From JAGQKC01 sp965223675 (GTDB lineage Bacteria; Nitrospirota; Nitrospiria; Nitrospirales; UBA8639), in the NCBI GenBank assembly GCA_965223675.1, contig OZ245013.1, positions 3,286,001 to 3,350,000 of the forward strand: a stretch of DNA of 64,000 nucleotides, in the 5' to 3' direction. The notes below the pieces were generated by a model. The model searched no databases and was not told the DNA's origin. It saw only the letters and a list, made by a program, of their open reading frames with translations. The position numbers and the translations under genes were made by a program. This document shows positions 1-9,072 of the stretch, one piece after another (within the stretch, counting starts at the first letter, position 1; each line of letters opens with the position of its first letter).

Positions 1-510
1 CACACAACTTTCCTTATGCAAGACAGAAAGAACAGATGGAAAAATATCTTCAGGCTTTATAGCCTTTGATACCACGTAATCATAAGAACAGCCTAAAGAT
101 TTGGTTTTTACGAAGTCTTGAATCGTTTGTTGTTTTACATATACTTCATCAAGAGAAAGCTTTCCGATTGTATGGTGAAGAAAAGCCGTCTTTTTTATTT
201 TTGGCTCAATGAGAGTGAGAGTTATATCAGGAAATGCCAGTTTTAATGGTAGTCCTGGGAAGCCTCCACCAGTCCCGATATCTATAATTGACCGCTTTTT
301 TCCTAAATCAAGCGCCAGCGACCCCGCTAAAGAGTCCACAAAGAGGTTTACGATGATATCTGACTTACTTTTTAAGCTTGTCAGATTTATTTTGGCATTC
401 CAACGATGCAATTCAGCAAAATAGACAATGAATTTCTCAACCGCGTCGCGCGACAACTTGACACCAATCTGTGCTGAGCCATCAATGAGTAAGTCTTCTA
501 TGTTTTTCAA
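1..510 (-). CDS. rsmG: 16S rRNA (guanine-N7) methyltransferase RsmG, C-terminus cut by window edge
   Basis: RsmG methylates a guanine N7 in the 530 loop of 16S rRNA using SAM. The minus strand of the first 510 bases reads as one frame with the RsmG core: HRWNAKINLTSL, then VNLFVDSLAG, then the SAM-binding stretch IDIGTGGGFPGLPLKL, then LIEPKIKKTAFL and YDYVVSKAI. The frame runs off the left edge, so the C-terminal third is missing. No ATG is available at the 5' end. A TTG at 510-508 directly follows an in-frame TGA and has AAGGG about 8 nt upstream, so TTG is the likely start. mnmG next to rsmG near the origin is a very common arrangement, with parA/parB usually following rsmG, which here would lie outside the window. 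Confidence 0.9.
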   Translation of the reverse strand, partial: MKNIEDLLIDGSAQIGVKLSRDAVEKFIVYFAELHRWNAKINLTSLKSKSDIIVNLFVDSLAGSLALDLGKKRSIIDIGTGGGFPGLPLKLAFPDITLTLIEPKIKKTAFLHHTIGKLSLDEVYVKQQTIQDFVKTKSLGCSYDYVVSKAIKPEDIFPSVLSVLHKESCV

Positions 511-616
511 TCAAGGTGCCCTTGATCGCGATAATTGTGAGTCATGAATGTGAATCATGTGCATTCTTAGGTTGACGTGCTCTCTGAATATGAATATTTA
601 ATCATAGGCGATCAAG

Positions 617-632
617 TGTTCCACGTGGAACA
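617..632. promoter_or_regulatory. parS: parS-type centromere site (ParB binding)
   Basis: The 16-mer TGTTCCACGTGGAACA is a perfect palindrome and matches the widely conserved chromosomal parS consensus (TGTTNCACGTGNAACA). It lies between rsmG and mnmG, a few kilobases from dnaA, where origin-proximal parS sites are usual. Known role: ParB nucleates here, spreads, and with ParA/SMC segregates the origin. parA/parB themselves are not in the window. Confidence 0.88.
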
Positions 633-690
633 TTTGTCCACCTTATGATGACATGGAACAATAGGAGGATGCCTTTGGGCCAAAAGTCTA

Positions 691-1047
691 ATGTCAGCAC
701 GCATGCGATACTCCCTCCGCGTGGACAAGGCCACTTGTAATCAAAGCTTCAAATTCAAAGAGAGTTTCCATGTAGTAGACATGTCAATTACTCTCAGGTC
801 CCCAAAAACCTTGGCCGAGGACACCTTTGATCAAATCGTCACATTCAGAGAGGACTTCAACGTAATGGATACATATGACTCACACTTATGGCCCAAAACT
901 ATCGCGCTCACTTGGGTGCCTATAATTGATACAGCAGAAGGAATGGGACGTCATGACAATGATGCCTGTGTGTCGGCTTTTTTCATACGAACTATCGCGT
1001 CCAAGCAAACCGCTGAAATTGATTTCTATTCTTTTTTGTCTAACTAA
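691..1047 (+). CDS. Possible small protein of unknown function between parS and mnmG
   Basis: I do not recognise this 118-residue frame. It occupies the 530-bp space between the rsmG start and the mnmG stop and overlaps mnmG convergently by 4 bp. The translation is of mixed, globular-looking composition (for example EDTFDQIVTF and SHLWPKTIALTW), without signal peptide or membrane segment. The start is doubtful: AGGAGG lies about 25 nt upstream of the ATG, too far for a normal ribosome-binding site, and no in-frame start is nearer. It could be a real gene, a gene remnant or a chance frame. Confidence 0.35.
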   Translation: MSARMRYSLRVDKATCNQSFKFKESFHVVDMSITLRSPKTLAEDTFDQIVTFREDFNVMDTYDSHLWPKTIALTWVPIIDTAEGMGRHDNDACVSAFFIRTIASKQTAEIDFYSFLSN

Positions 1048-2924
1048 GACGTCACACATTCTTTCTGACGCTTATTTCGATCCAAGGCTACGAGTAGGAG
1101 TGATATGGCTGCTGGGGTGATTCCTGATATGCGTGAAGCCTGACCAATAGAAGAGGGTTTGACACGATTTAGCTTTTCTAGAACTTCATTTGAAAATCCT
1201 GTTACAGAATTATAGTTAAAATCTACAGGAATTCTGCGATCTTCCAGTTTCTTAAATTTCGCAACTTGCTGCTCTTGACGAAGTATATAACCCTCATATT
1301 TCACCGCTACTTCTAGCGCTTCCATAAAGTCTTCATCTCTATCATCTTGTCCTACGGAAAGGCTAAGCAACTGTTTGTAAGAGACATTTGGCCTTTTAAG
1401 AAGTTGCGCTAAAGTTAGATTATTCGTGCCGAGGTCAACTCCTAGTGATTCTATATCCTGAAACCCATTTTTTCGTGTTGGGGTGGTGTCTTGTAATCGC
1501 GCAATTTCCTCCTGGATTCGCTCACGCTTTTGATGAAATTTTTGGTAGACATTGTCATCAATAAGACCAAGTCGATGGCCAATATCCATCAGACGCATAT
1601 CTGCATTATCTTGCCGTAAAATCAGGCGATGTTCTGCTCGAGAGGTGAACATTCGATAGGGTTCTCTCGTATCTTTTGTGATCAAATCATCAATGAGAAC
1701 GCCTATATAGGCCTGCGACCGGTCCAAAATGAGCGGCGGTTCGTTTTTAATACGAAGCGCAGCATTAATGCCAGCAATGATCCCTTGCGCCGCTGCCTCC
1801 TCATAGCCGGAGGTCCCGTTTATCTGCCCTGCGTGATACAAACCCTCAACAAGCTTGGTTTCCAACGTTTCATGAAGTTGACATGGAGGAAAATAATCAT
1901 ATTCCACGGCATAGCCAGGCTTTAAAAATTTCGCATGCTCGAGGCCAGCAATGGTTTTAACCATGGCCTGCTGCACATCAATGGGGAGACTCGTCGAAAT
2001 CCCATTTGGGTAATAGGATTTCGACTCTAGTTCTTCCGGTTCCAAGAAAATCTGGTGCTGTGTTCTATCAGCAAATCTGACGACTTTATCCTCAATAGAA
2101 GGGCAATAACGTGGTCCAGTTGCATCAATAACACCGGAGTACATAGGGGATCTATCAAGGTTTTCCCGAATGATGTGATGGGTTTCTTCATTCGTGTACG
2201 TGATATGACAGGGTATTTGTGGGTTGGAGATTGTCGTAGTTCTATAGGAAAAAGGCCTCGGTGGAGAATCGCCAGGCTGGACAATCATCTTCTCAAAGCA
2301 AATGCTATCCCGGTCAAGCCGCGGGGGCGTTCCTGTTTTTAGACGACCGATTTCAAATCCAAGGTCCCTCATACAGTCCGAAAGATGTTCTGCAGAAAAT
2401 TCTCCAGCTCGACCACCAGGAAGATGATTCAGTCCAATATGCATCAGCCCTTTAAGAAACGTGCCAGAAGTTAAGATGACGGCATGCGCCGCTAATTCTG
2501 TTTGATCATGAAGCAAAACTCCAGCAACATGCCCATTTCGCGTGATAATTCGGTCCACAGTGCTGGAAATAATCTGTAAACCTTGCTGTCGGCGCAAAGT
2601 TTGCTGCATCGTTTGGGCATATAACCGCTTATCACATTGCACACGAAGTGCACGCACGGCTGGTCCTTTTTTTGTGTTAAGCATTCGAAACTGTATTCCC
2701 GCTGAATCGGTATTAATACCTATTTCTCCGCCAAGCGCATCAATTTCCCTTACGAGATGACCCTTAGCTATTCCACCCATGGCTGGGTTGCACGGCATCT
2801 GTGCAATCTTTGTCTCATCAATAGTCACCATCGCAACCTGACATCCCATGCGAGCCGCTGCCAGTGCAGCTTCACAGCCGGCATGCCCTCCACCCACGAC
2901 AACAACATCAAATTTCATAGACAT
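1044..2924 (-). CDS. mnmG: tRNA uridine-5-carboxymethylaminomethyl modification enzyme MnmG (GidA)
   Basis: MnmG is the FAD-dependent partner of MnmE; together they install the (carboxymethyl)aminomethyl group on the wobble uridine of several tRNAs. The protein is full length (about 626 aa). It has the N-terminal dinucleotide-binding motif GGGHAGCEAA near residues 11-20, the family signature PCNPAMGGIAKGHLVREID, SGTFLKG and GRAGEFSAEHLS in the middle, and the C-terminal helical tail with IGQASRISGITPAAISLL. The start is set at the ATG at 2924, which has AAAGG 8 nt upstream; a GTG immediately before it is also in frame. It lies 26 bp downstream of mnmE on the same strand, as expected for genes whose products form a complex. 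Confidence 0.97.
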   Translation of the reverse strand: MSMKFDVVVVGGGHAGCEAALAAARMGCQVAMVTIDETKIAQMPCNPAMGGIAKGHLVREIDALGGEIGINTDSAGIQFRMLNTKKGPAVRALRVQCDKRLYAQTMQQTLRRQQGLQIISSTVDRIITRNGHVAGVLLHDQTELAAHAVILTSGTFLKGLMHIGLNHLPGGRAGEFSAEHLSDCMRDLGFEIGRLKTGTPPRLDRDSICFEKMIVQPGDSPPRPFSYRTTTISNPQIPCHITYTNEETHHIIRENLDRSPMYSGVIDATGPRYCPSIEDKVVRFADRTQHQIFLEPEELESKSYYPNGISTSLPIDVQQAMVKTIAGLEHAKFLKPGYAVEYDYFPPCQLHETLETKLVEGLYHAGQINGTSGYEEAAAQGIIAGINAALRIKNEPPLILDRSQAYIGVLIDDLITKDTREPYRMFTSRAEHRLILRQDNADMRLMDIGHRLGLIDDNVYQKFHQKRERIQEEIARLQDTTPTRKNGFQDIESLGVDLGTNNLTLAQLLKRPNVSYKQLLSLSVGQDDRDEDFMEALEVAVKYEGYILRQEQQVAKFKKLEDRRIPVDFNYNSVTGFSNEVLEKLNRVKPSSIGQASRISGITPAAISLLLVALDRNKRQKECVTS

Positions 2925-2950
2925 CACATATGCCTTTTATTGAAGCGCAA

Positions 2951-4402
2951 TTACTTGCCTATACAAAATTCCGCGAAAACGCGATCAAGAATATCTTCTG
3001 TACTTACAGATCCAGTAATTTCACCCAAGAAGTTTAATGATGCACGCAAATCAACAGCTACACAATCACTGGATAATTCTTGTTCAATGGCTTTTATCGA
3101 ATGAACCATTGCGTCATGTGCAGAGGTCAACGCTTGTTTATGACGAAGCCGAGTAATCATAACAGAATCCCTCGCCTCTAAGCGCCCACTTAGGAGAACG
3201 CGACCAACTTCGGAGCGTAACTGTTCTAGCCCAGCTCGTGTTTTTGCTGAAATAGAGACAACCTTCGTAGTTTGTTCTTCATGAGGCTCAGGCAAATTTT
3301 CTCCAAGAACACGATGAATATTATCTACTTTTACTTTGCCTGGTAAATCGGTTTTGTTCAAGACGAGCACTCGTTTTTTCCGTGCACTGCTCCTCATGAG
3401 CATGTAATCTTCCTCTGAAAGTTCCTGAGAACCATCAATCACGAGTAATATGAGTTCTGCTTGATTGAGTGCCTCCGTGGAACGTCTGATACCCTCTTCT
3501 TCCAACTCGTCACCAGCCTCTCGTATTCCAGCAGTATCCAGCAAACGAATCAAGATCCCATTGATACTCATCGCTTCTTCTAAGACATCACGAGTGGTTC
3601 CAGGAATAGATGACACGATAGCCCTATTCGTTTCCAAGAGCGCATTTAATAAACTCGACTTCCCGGCATTCGGTCTCCCTATTATGGCCGCAACCACCCC
3701 CTCACGAATGATTCGGCCTTCATCAGCTGTTTTAAGTAAACTCGACATATCTTCCTCAAGGGATTGAAGAATCTGTTTGAGCTCCTCTTGCTCGAGAAAC
3801 GTGATGTCTTCTTCAACAAAATCCAGTCCGGCTTCAAGGTGAGCCAACACCCGAATTAATGCATCCCTCATCCGTTCTACTTTTGCCGCGAGTGCTCCTT
3901 GTAGTTGTTCTTGGGCCACCTGAAGACTTGTCGTCGTGGTAGCTCGTATAGTATCGAGCACTGCCTCCGCTTGAGTTAAATCTAAGCGACCGTGAAGAAA
4001 CGCTCGTCTCGTAAATTCTCCTGGTTCTGCCAGCCTTGCTCCATGTCGGATGAGCGTTTCACACACAGTTGTGAGAATAAGGCTCCCTCCATGACAGTGA
4101 ATCTCCAAAACTTCTTCCCCTGTATATGAATGAGGGGCCCGCATTAATACCACTAACGCCTCATCGACTTTTATCGTTGCAACATCGTAAGAAGATTGTT
4201 CTCTGTCTTGAGGTGATACGTTTACATCAGCCAAATACAACTGATGACTCCTCATGTTTTCCAAAGAACTTCCACTTCGAAGGGAAATAATCTTGGAGGT
4301 CAAGGTGAGTGCATCAGGACCACTGACACGGACAATTCCAATACCCCCTTCTCCGATGGGCGTGGCAATGGCGCAAATCGTATCACCTAGCTGTGTACTC
4401 AC
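2951..4402 (-). CDS. mnmE: tRNA modification GTPase MnmE (TrmE)
   Basis: MnmE is a homodimeric, K+-dependent GTPase that works with MnmG on wobble uridine modification. All three parts are visible in 483 residues. The N-terminal formyl-THF-binding domain has DTICAIATPIGEGGIGIVR at 7-25. The central G domain has P-loop GRPNAGKSS at 242-250, switch TTRD at 269-272, DTAG at 289-292 and NKTD at 349-352. The C-terminal end is FCIGK, with the catalytic-type cysteine. The GTG start overlaps the TGA of yidC in a GTGA, implying translational coupling within a yidC-mnmE-mnmG run. Confidence 0.97.
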   Translation of the reverse strand: MSTQLGDTICAIATPIGEGGIGIVRVSGPDALTLTSKIISLRSGSSLENMRSHQLYLADVNVSPQDREQSSYDVATIKVDEALVVLMRAPHSYTGEEVLEIHCHGGSLILTTVCETLIRHGARLAEPGEFTRRAFLHGRLDLTQAEAVLDTIRATTTTSLQVAQEQLQGALAAKVERMRDALIRVLAHLEAGLDFVEEDITFLEQEELKQILQSLEEDMSSLLKTADEGRIIREGVVAAIIGRPNAGKSSLLNALLETNRAIVSSIPGTTRDVLEEAMSINGILIRLLDTAGIREAGDELEEEGIRRSTEALNQAELILLVIDGSQELSEEDYMLMRSSARKKRVLVLNKTDLPGKVKVDNIHRVLGENLPEPHEEQTTKVVSISAKTRAGLEQLRSEVGRVLLSGRLEARDSVMITRLRHKQALTSAHDAMVHSIKAIEQELSSDCVAVDLRASLNFLGEITGSVSTEDILDRVFAEFCIGK

Positions 4403-6213
4403 TTCCGGCCTTTGCGTTTAGACTTGCCCTTTTCATTCTGTTTAGGTGGGTCTTGCTCGTTCTTTTTCTTCCTGTCTTCGTTTGGATTAGATACTGTTGT
4501 TTCGGTACTTGGCTGTGAAGTTGAAAAGGTAGGTTTCTTGAAGATATATCTGTCGGTAATAAACTGTTGTAGAATCGTTAAGACATTATTCGTCACCCAA
4601 TACAAGACAAGTCCCGCAGGAAAGGTTAAGAACAGGAACGTCAGAAGCACGGGTAAGAACAACATCATTTTAGCCTGTGTCGGGTCCATAGTGGTCGGCA
4701 TGATTTTCTGCTGTAACACCATCGAGCCACCCATCAATATGGGCAGCAAATAATAAGGATCTGGGACAGATAAATCGGTAATCCATAGCATGAATGGAGC
4801 TTGCCGAAGATCAATAGTCATATACAAAATATTAAATAACGATATGAACGCCGGCATTTGCAAGAACATCGGCAGACAGCCACCGACAGGATTGACCTTG
4901 TGGTCCTTGTAGAGTTTCATTAATTCTTTGTTGAGACGCTCACGATCGTCTTTATACTTGTTTTGGATCTCCAACACTTTGGGTTGAATCTTCTGCATCC
5001 CCTGCATGGATTTATAACTCTTATACTGAAGCGGGACGAACAGCAGTTTGATACACACCGTCAGGAGAATGATGGCAATGCCATAATTATGGGTATAGTC
5101 ATAGAAGTATCGAAGGACAAGGAACAGAGGTTTGGCCACGGCTTTGACCACACTCCAACTGTCATAAATGAACCAGCCAAAATCAATAGTGTCTTCTAGG
5201 CCTAGATTAAAATCCTTGAGAATGTCGAATTGTTTCGGGCCGGCATAGAGTCGAAAGGCGTGACTTTGTTGTCCTTTTGAGCCAGAGAACCGCACTCCGG
5301 CCGTCATGACGTTTTCCAACTCTTCTAGAACATAAAGTCCCTCCGCTTCCTCAGGGATGACCGCACTCATGAAATACTTGTCTTGCAAAGCCGCCCAACG
5401 TATGTCTCCTGTTCTCTCAAGATGAGGTTTAGTATCCTCCTTGTCTTCTTCTAGTTTAGGGAGTTCTTTTTCTAGCTTCTTGCCAATCATCCACGCAGGT
5501 CCGAGCGACCCGATAAAACCTTGTCCCCATTCCACAATGCCGAAATTCGTTCCGAGTAACACCTCAAGGTCTTCGCCAAATCCCTCACTTTTGATCACCA
5601 CATCCACGACATAGGAATCATGATGAAAAGTGAATTCTTTCTGAATCCAGAGACCACGATCTTTGGATTGAAAGGTCATCGTCATATGGCCGACTGGATG
5701 GCTTTCGTCGAGGATGGAGAAGTCGCGATGAACCTCGTACAGACCTTCTTGAAAGAATTTGGTTAACTCCGCATCGGAGGTTGCCAGAGATAAAGGTCTT
5801 GCAAATTGACCTTCAGAATACACAAGCTCAACTGGTGCCGGCTCTTCAGACTGGGTTAAATATCGCTGTAGTTGCCAACTTTGTATCTTGGCTCCACGAT
5901 TGGAAAGCTCTGCTCGATAGAGCGGAGTTTCAATCGTTTCGATTTGTTCTTGTTCCACTGTCGTTCCGGTCTGAGGGACATCCGAAGAAGGTATGGCCGC
6001 GGAGGATTCATCACTTTTGCTTGAGGACGCTCGTGTGTCGTCATCTGTTGTTTCTTTACCTTCTTCTATTTCTTCAATCGAAGAGGCTTCTTCCGTCTGG
6101 TCAATGATGGCCGGATCATGAATGGGAGCAAAGCCATACTTCTTCATGACGATATCCCAGCCAATGATTATGCCCAGACACAACACGATAAAAAGAACGA
6201 CGCGTTTTTCCAT
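4399..6213 (-). CDS. yidC: Membrane protein insertase YidC/Oxa1
   Basis: YidC inserts and folds inner-membrane proteins alone or with SecYEG. The 604-residue protein has the Gram-negative layout: an N-terminal membrane anchor at about 5-23, an acidic/serine-rich linker, a large periplasmic beta domain to about 350, then the conserved five-helix insertase core. The core includes the loop KELMKLYKDHKVNPVGGCLP followed by QMPAFISLFNILY. The C-terminal tail is strongly basic (KGKSKRKGRK), as in family members that contact the ribosome. Neighbours yidD, rnpA and rpmH upstream and mnmE downstream form the classic origin-linked cluster. Confidence 0.97.
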   Translation of the reverse strand: MEKRVVLFIVLCLGIIIGWDIVMKKYGFAPIHDPAIIDQTEEASSIEEIEEGKETTDDDTRASSSKSDESSAAIPSSDVPQTGTTVEQEQIETIETPLYRAELSNRGAKIQSWQLQRYLTQSEEPAPVELVYSEGQFARPLSLATSDAELTKFFQEGLYEVHRDFSILDESHPVGHMTMTFQSKDRGLWIQKEFTFHHDSYVVDVVIKSEGFGEDLEVLLGTNFGIVEWGQGFIGSLGPAWMIGKKLEKELPKLEEDKEDTKPHLERTGDIRWAALQDKYFMSAVIPEEAEGLYVLEELENVMTAGVRFSGSKGQQSHAFRLYAGPKQFDILKDFNLGLEDTIDFGWFIYDSWSVVKAVAKPLFLVLRYFYDYTHNYGIAIILLTVCIKLLFVPLQYKSYKSMQGMQKIQPKVLEIQNKYKDDRERLNKELMKLYKDHKVNPVGGCLPMFLQMPAFISLFNILYMTIDLRQAPFMLWITDLSVPDPYYLLPILMGGSMVLQQKIMPTTMDPTQAKMMLFLPVLLTFLFLTFPAGLVLYWVTNNVLTILQQFITDRYIFKKPTFSTSQPSTETTVSNPNEDRKKKNEQDPPKQNEKGKSKRKGRK

Positions 6214-6321
6214 TAACCCAAAAGCTTTCTAGACGGTTTTTGTTTGTCTCGAATTAGAAGTTAAAGCTGCTGTGAGCGTTCAAATTTAACAACGTGTAGA
6301 ACCCAGAAGCCTGGGATTAGA

Positions 6322-6585
6322 CTAGGGTACCGGATCAGTCCCACCTGAATGGAATGGCTGACATTTGAGAAGCCGTAGAATCGTCAAGCCCATTCCTTTC
6401 AAGAATCCGTAACGGCGGATGGCTTCGTAACCGTAATGAGAACATGACGGTTCAAACCGACAGTTCGGTCCCAGGAAAGGTGAAATCCACTGATGATAGA
6501 CTGAGATTATCCAGAGAAAGACTCGGGACAAGACTGATGAGGAGTGGGACGAAGAATCCCAATCCTGTGAAGGGCTACTTTCCAA
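6322..6585 (-). CDS. yidD: Membrane protein insertion efficiency factor YidD
   Basis: Small membrane-associated protein that assists YidC-dependent insertion. Visible hallmarks are WISPFLGPNCRFEPSCSHYG followed by EAIRRYGFLKG and a C-terminal KCQPFHSGGTDPVP, matching the DUF37/YidD core with its conserved cysteines. The frame overlaps the 3' end of rnpA by 79 nt, which is common in this cluster. A TTG at about 6531 would give a shorter protein starting just before the core and cannot be excluded. Confidence 0.93.
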   Translation of the reverse strand: MESSPSQDWDSSSHSSSVLSRVFLWIISVYHQWISPFLGPNCRFEPSCSHYGYEAIRRYGFLKGMGLTILRLLKCQPFHSGGTDPVP

Positions 6586-6899
6586 TTTTCTTGAACAATC
6601 TGAAATTTCTGTTCCAATACAGTGGGTTTAGGGAAGATGATAATATCGTACCCCTTTACCAATTCTTCCTGTATGGCCCGCACCATTTCTCGAAAAATTC
6701 GCTTGGCTCGATTTCGAACAACAGCCTTTCCAAATCTTCGGCCAACGACAATCCCCACACGCGAATTGGTGTGATGGTTTTCGCAATACATAAGGTTAAA
6801 CAATGGATGCTGGACACGCTTGCCTAAACGTTTAACCTGATCATAGTCCTGTTTTTTTTTCAAAAAAATACCAGAATCAGATGAACGACTATTACTCAT
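6507..6899 (-). CDS. rnpA: Ribonuclease P protein component
   Basis: Protein subunit of RNase P, which assists the RNA subunit in removing tRNA 5' leaders. The 130-residue basic protein contains the RNR signature in VVRNRAKRIFREMVR, preceded by RVGIVVGRRFGKA and followed by KGYDIIIFPKP. Its ATG overlaps the rpmH stop by 8 bp, so the two are probably translationally coupled. The 3' end overlaps yidD. Confidence 0.95.
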   Translation of the reverse strand: MSNSRSSDSGIFLKKKQDYDQVKRLGKRVQHPLFNLMYCENHHTNSRVGIVVGRRFGKAVVRNRAKRIFREMVRAIQEELVKGYDIIIFPKPTVLEQKFQIVQENWKVALHRIGILRPTPHQSCPESFSG

Positions 6900-7038
6900 C
6901 CGAGACAGTCAGACGATACCGTCCTTTCTTTCTCCTTCTTGCAAGCACTTTTCTTCCATTTTTCGTACTCATACGTTTTCGAAAACCGTGGTCTCGTTTT
7001 CGCTTCAGATTTGATGGCTGTCGGTAGGTCATTGACAC
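6892..7038 (-). CDS. rpmH: 50S ribosomal protein bL34
   Basis: Very short, highly basic ribosomal protein read directly from the minus strand: TYRQPSNLKRKRDHGFRKRM, then STKNGRKVLARRRKKGRYRL, which is the bL34 family pattern. Two in-frame starts exist. A GTG at 7038 has AAGGAG 8 nt upstream; an ATG at 7032 has the same site 14 nt away, so GTG is preferred (48 aa). It is the first gene of the rpmH-rnpA-yidD-yidC-mnmE-mnmG series, and a good promoter lies upstream. Confidence 0.94.
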   Translation of the reverse strand: MSMTYRQPSNLKRKRDHGFRKRMSTKNGRKVLARRRKKGRYRLTVSDE

Positions 7039-7078
7039 GATTAAGTCTCCTTCGCGATTTCATTGTTGCAAACCCAAA

Positions 7079-7107
7079 ATTATGGGGTTTTATCTTGGAT
7101 ATGTCAA
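7079..7107 (-). promoter_or_regulatory. Sigma-70-type promoter for rpmH
   Basis: On the minus strand TTGACA (7107-7102) is followed after exactly 17 bp by CATAAT (7084-7079), about 40 bp upstream of the rpmH start. Position, hexamers and spacing all fit a housekeeping promoter. Confidence 0.65.
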
Positions 7108-7262
7108 TGAGCCTAATCTTTGAATCGTAAACCTAATGATTGTTAATTCCACAATTCTTTAGAGCAGTTCGTTCATTGACTCGGATCTGGGGCAAAGATA
7201 TAGTCATTTCATTAAAAATCACTTGCAATTTCATTATTTACAGATCTGAAGAGTCTCTGGTT

Positions 7263-8534
7263 GTGAAGATTCGAGGCATAAAAGGTATAAAAGATATTCT
7301 TCCAGATCAGATGCCACGGTGGACTATTGTTGAGTCATCTGCACATAAACTCGCTCAATGCTATGGATATTCGGAAATTCGTATTCCAACGTTCGAACAA
7401 ACTCAATTGTACTCGAGAAGTATTGGTGAATCTACTGACGTCGTTGAAAAGGAAATGTATACCTTCCAGGATCGAGATGGAACCTCTTTATCCCTTCGGC
7501 CCGAAGGAACTGCTGGCGTGGTGAGAGCTTACCTCGAACATAATCTCTCGACACAGTTTTCTATGAGAAAGCTCTACTACATTGGTCCGATGTATCGTCA
7601 TGAACGTCCACAAGCAGGGAGATATCGACAATTTCATCAATTTGGCGTTGAAGTGTTTGGTACTGAAGATCCCTATATGGATGTCGAGGTTATTTCTTTG
7701 CTTTGGCAATACTTCACAGATTTACGATTGCCAGAGCTCACACTGTATATAAATTCCATCGGGTCACCTGATGACCGCCAACATTACATTTCCCAACTAC
7801 AAGCCTACGTCCAACCACAAATTCAACAATTCTGCGAGAACTGTCAACGGCGGCTCCACACCAATCCTTTACGTATTCTTGATTGTAAAGTGCCGAAGTG
7901 TATTTCACTCACAGAGAAGGCTCCTAAGCTTTTAGAAACTCTCTCTCCGACATCACTAGAGCATTTTAACCATGTGCAAAAAGGGCTTTCGCTTCTGGAA
8001 ATTCCTTATACCATCCACCACAGACTCGTACGAGGGTTAGATTATTATTCACAAACCACATTCGAAATTACCTCGTCTAACCTTGGGGCCCAGAATACCA
8101 TTGGCGCCGGTGGCCGATATGATGGACTTGTAAAAAATCTTGGAGGTACTCCAACCCCTGCCGTGGGCTTTGCCGTCGGCCTTGAACGAGTCAATTTACT
8201 CGTTCCTCCTTCTGTCCTTTCACAGACCCCTCCTTTAGTTGTTGTGGCAGGCTTTGGGGATGACGGACGGCCAACAGGTCTCAAGCTTCTCGCCAGCATT
8301 CGTCGAGCGGGAGTGACTGCTGACGCTGATTATCGAGCTAATTCCTTAAAATCCCACCTCCGATCCGCGGACAAACTCGGAGCACTTGCCACTATTATCA
8401 TAGGAGACGAAGAAGCAAAAAAAGGGAGTGTCATCATACGAAATATGCAGAATAAGATGCAGGTGGAAATGCCAATTTCCATGGTGCCAGAAAAACTCAA
8501 ATCATGGATTTATCATAACACCAATATTTTCTGA
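7263..8534 (+). CDS. hisS: Histidyl-tRNA synthetase
   Basis: Class II synthetase charging tRNA-His. The open frame extends upstream to 7140, but the family sequence begins at the GTG at 7263 (VKIRGIKGIKDILPDQ), giving about 423 residues, the normal length. Motif 2 is seen as MYRHERPQAGRYRQFHQFG. The histidine-specific motif is LVRGLDYYSQTTFEI. Motif 3 lies around GAGGRYDGL and AVGFAVGLERV. The C-terminal anticodon-binding domain starts near LVVVAGFG. The gene is divergent from rpmH across a short spacer. Confidence 0.95.
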   Translation: MKIRGIKGIKDILPDQMPRWTIVESSAHKLAQCYGYSEIRIPTFEQTQLYSRSIGESTDVVEKEMYTFQDRDGTSLSLRPEGTAGVVRAYLEHNLSTQFSMRKLYYIGPMYRHERPQAGRYRQFHQFGVEVFGTEDPYMDVEVISLLWQYFTDLRLPELTLYINSIGSPDDRQHYISQLQAYVQPQIQQFCENCQRRLHTNPLRILDCKVPKCISLTEKAPKLLETLSPTSLEHFNHVQKGLSLLEIPYTIHHRLVRGLDYYSQTTFEITSSNLGAQNTIGAGGRYDGLVKNLGGTPTPAVGFAVGLERVNLLVPPSVLSQTPPLVVVAGFGDDGRPTGLKLLASIRRAGVTADADYRANSLKSHLRSADKLGALATIIIGDEEAKKGSVIIRNMQNKMQVEMPISMVPEKLKSWIYHNTNIF

Positions 8535-8539
8535 ATTTC

Positions 8540-8569
8540 TTGACTTTTTTTACGAATAGATGTTATATT
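8540..8569 (+). promoter_or_regulatory. Candidate promoter upstream of the DsrF/DsrH-like pair
   Basis: TTGACT (8540-8545), an 18-bp T-rich spacer, then TATATT (8564-8569). It lies just after the hisS stop and 127 bp before the next start codon. Confidence 0.4.
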
Positions 8570-8695
8570 TTTCTCTTATTTTTCAATAAGAAGCGACTTA
8601 TTTGAGTTTTCCCTTCCGCTGTTCTTGAACATCGCGTTTTTGGGTGTGTTATCAATCTTTTTTCCCTGTAGGTTTTATGGTTTGTTAATGCATCC

Positions 8696-9043
8696 ATGTC
8701 TCTTAAACTCATTGTCTTAATCCGCAAGGATCCAACGGTCACCCACCAGCCAGTTGAGGGCTTACGAATTGCTCTCGGACTGTCAACAGGTCCTAATAAT
8801 TTAACGATTGTCTTACTCGGTAAAGCTTGTATGCTTATCGCCGAAGAATTAAGCACTTCAATTAAAGATGTGGACACACTTGAAAAATACACTCCCTCTA
8901 TTCAGGATCTTCATCTCCCGATCGTCGTACCAGAAGAAAGCCAACACCCCCTAGAGTTGGATCCAGACTTTTCCATTCAGCAGAAGTCAGCAAGCAATAT
9001 CAAGACTCTCATACAAGATGCAGACCGAGTCCTTGTTTTTTAA
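8696..9043 (+). CDS. DsrF/TusC-like small protein
   Basis: 115 residues with an alternating beta/alpha pattern: LKLIVLIRKDPTVT, then VEGLRIALGLST, then LTIVLLGKACML. It ends in IKTLIQDADRVLVF, which resembles the end of TusC/DsrF proteins of the DsrE fold, used in sulfur-relay to tRNA or in dissimilatory sulfur metabolism. The assignment rests on pattern and on the following gene, which looks like the DsrH partner; no conserved cysteine for persulfide transfer is obvious except one after the GKA. It is probably co-transcribed with the next gene (29 bp apart). Confidence 0.5.
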   Translation: MSLKLIVLIRKDPTVTHQPVEGLRIALGLSTGPNNLTIVLLGKACMLIAEELSTSIKDVDTLEKYTPSIQDLHLPIVVPEESQHPLELDPDFSIQQKSASNIKTLIQDADRVLVF

Positions 9044-9072
9044 AAGACTTTTTTTAATTGGAAGCCACCTTA

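Noticed and set aside
1629..2760. Several plus-strand ORFs of 60-115 codons opposite mnmG and mnmE
   Set aside because: They lie antisense within strongly conserved genes and show no family motif or ribosome-binding site.
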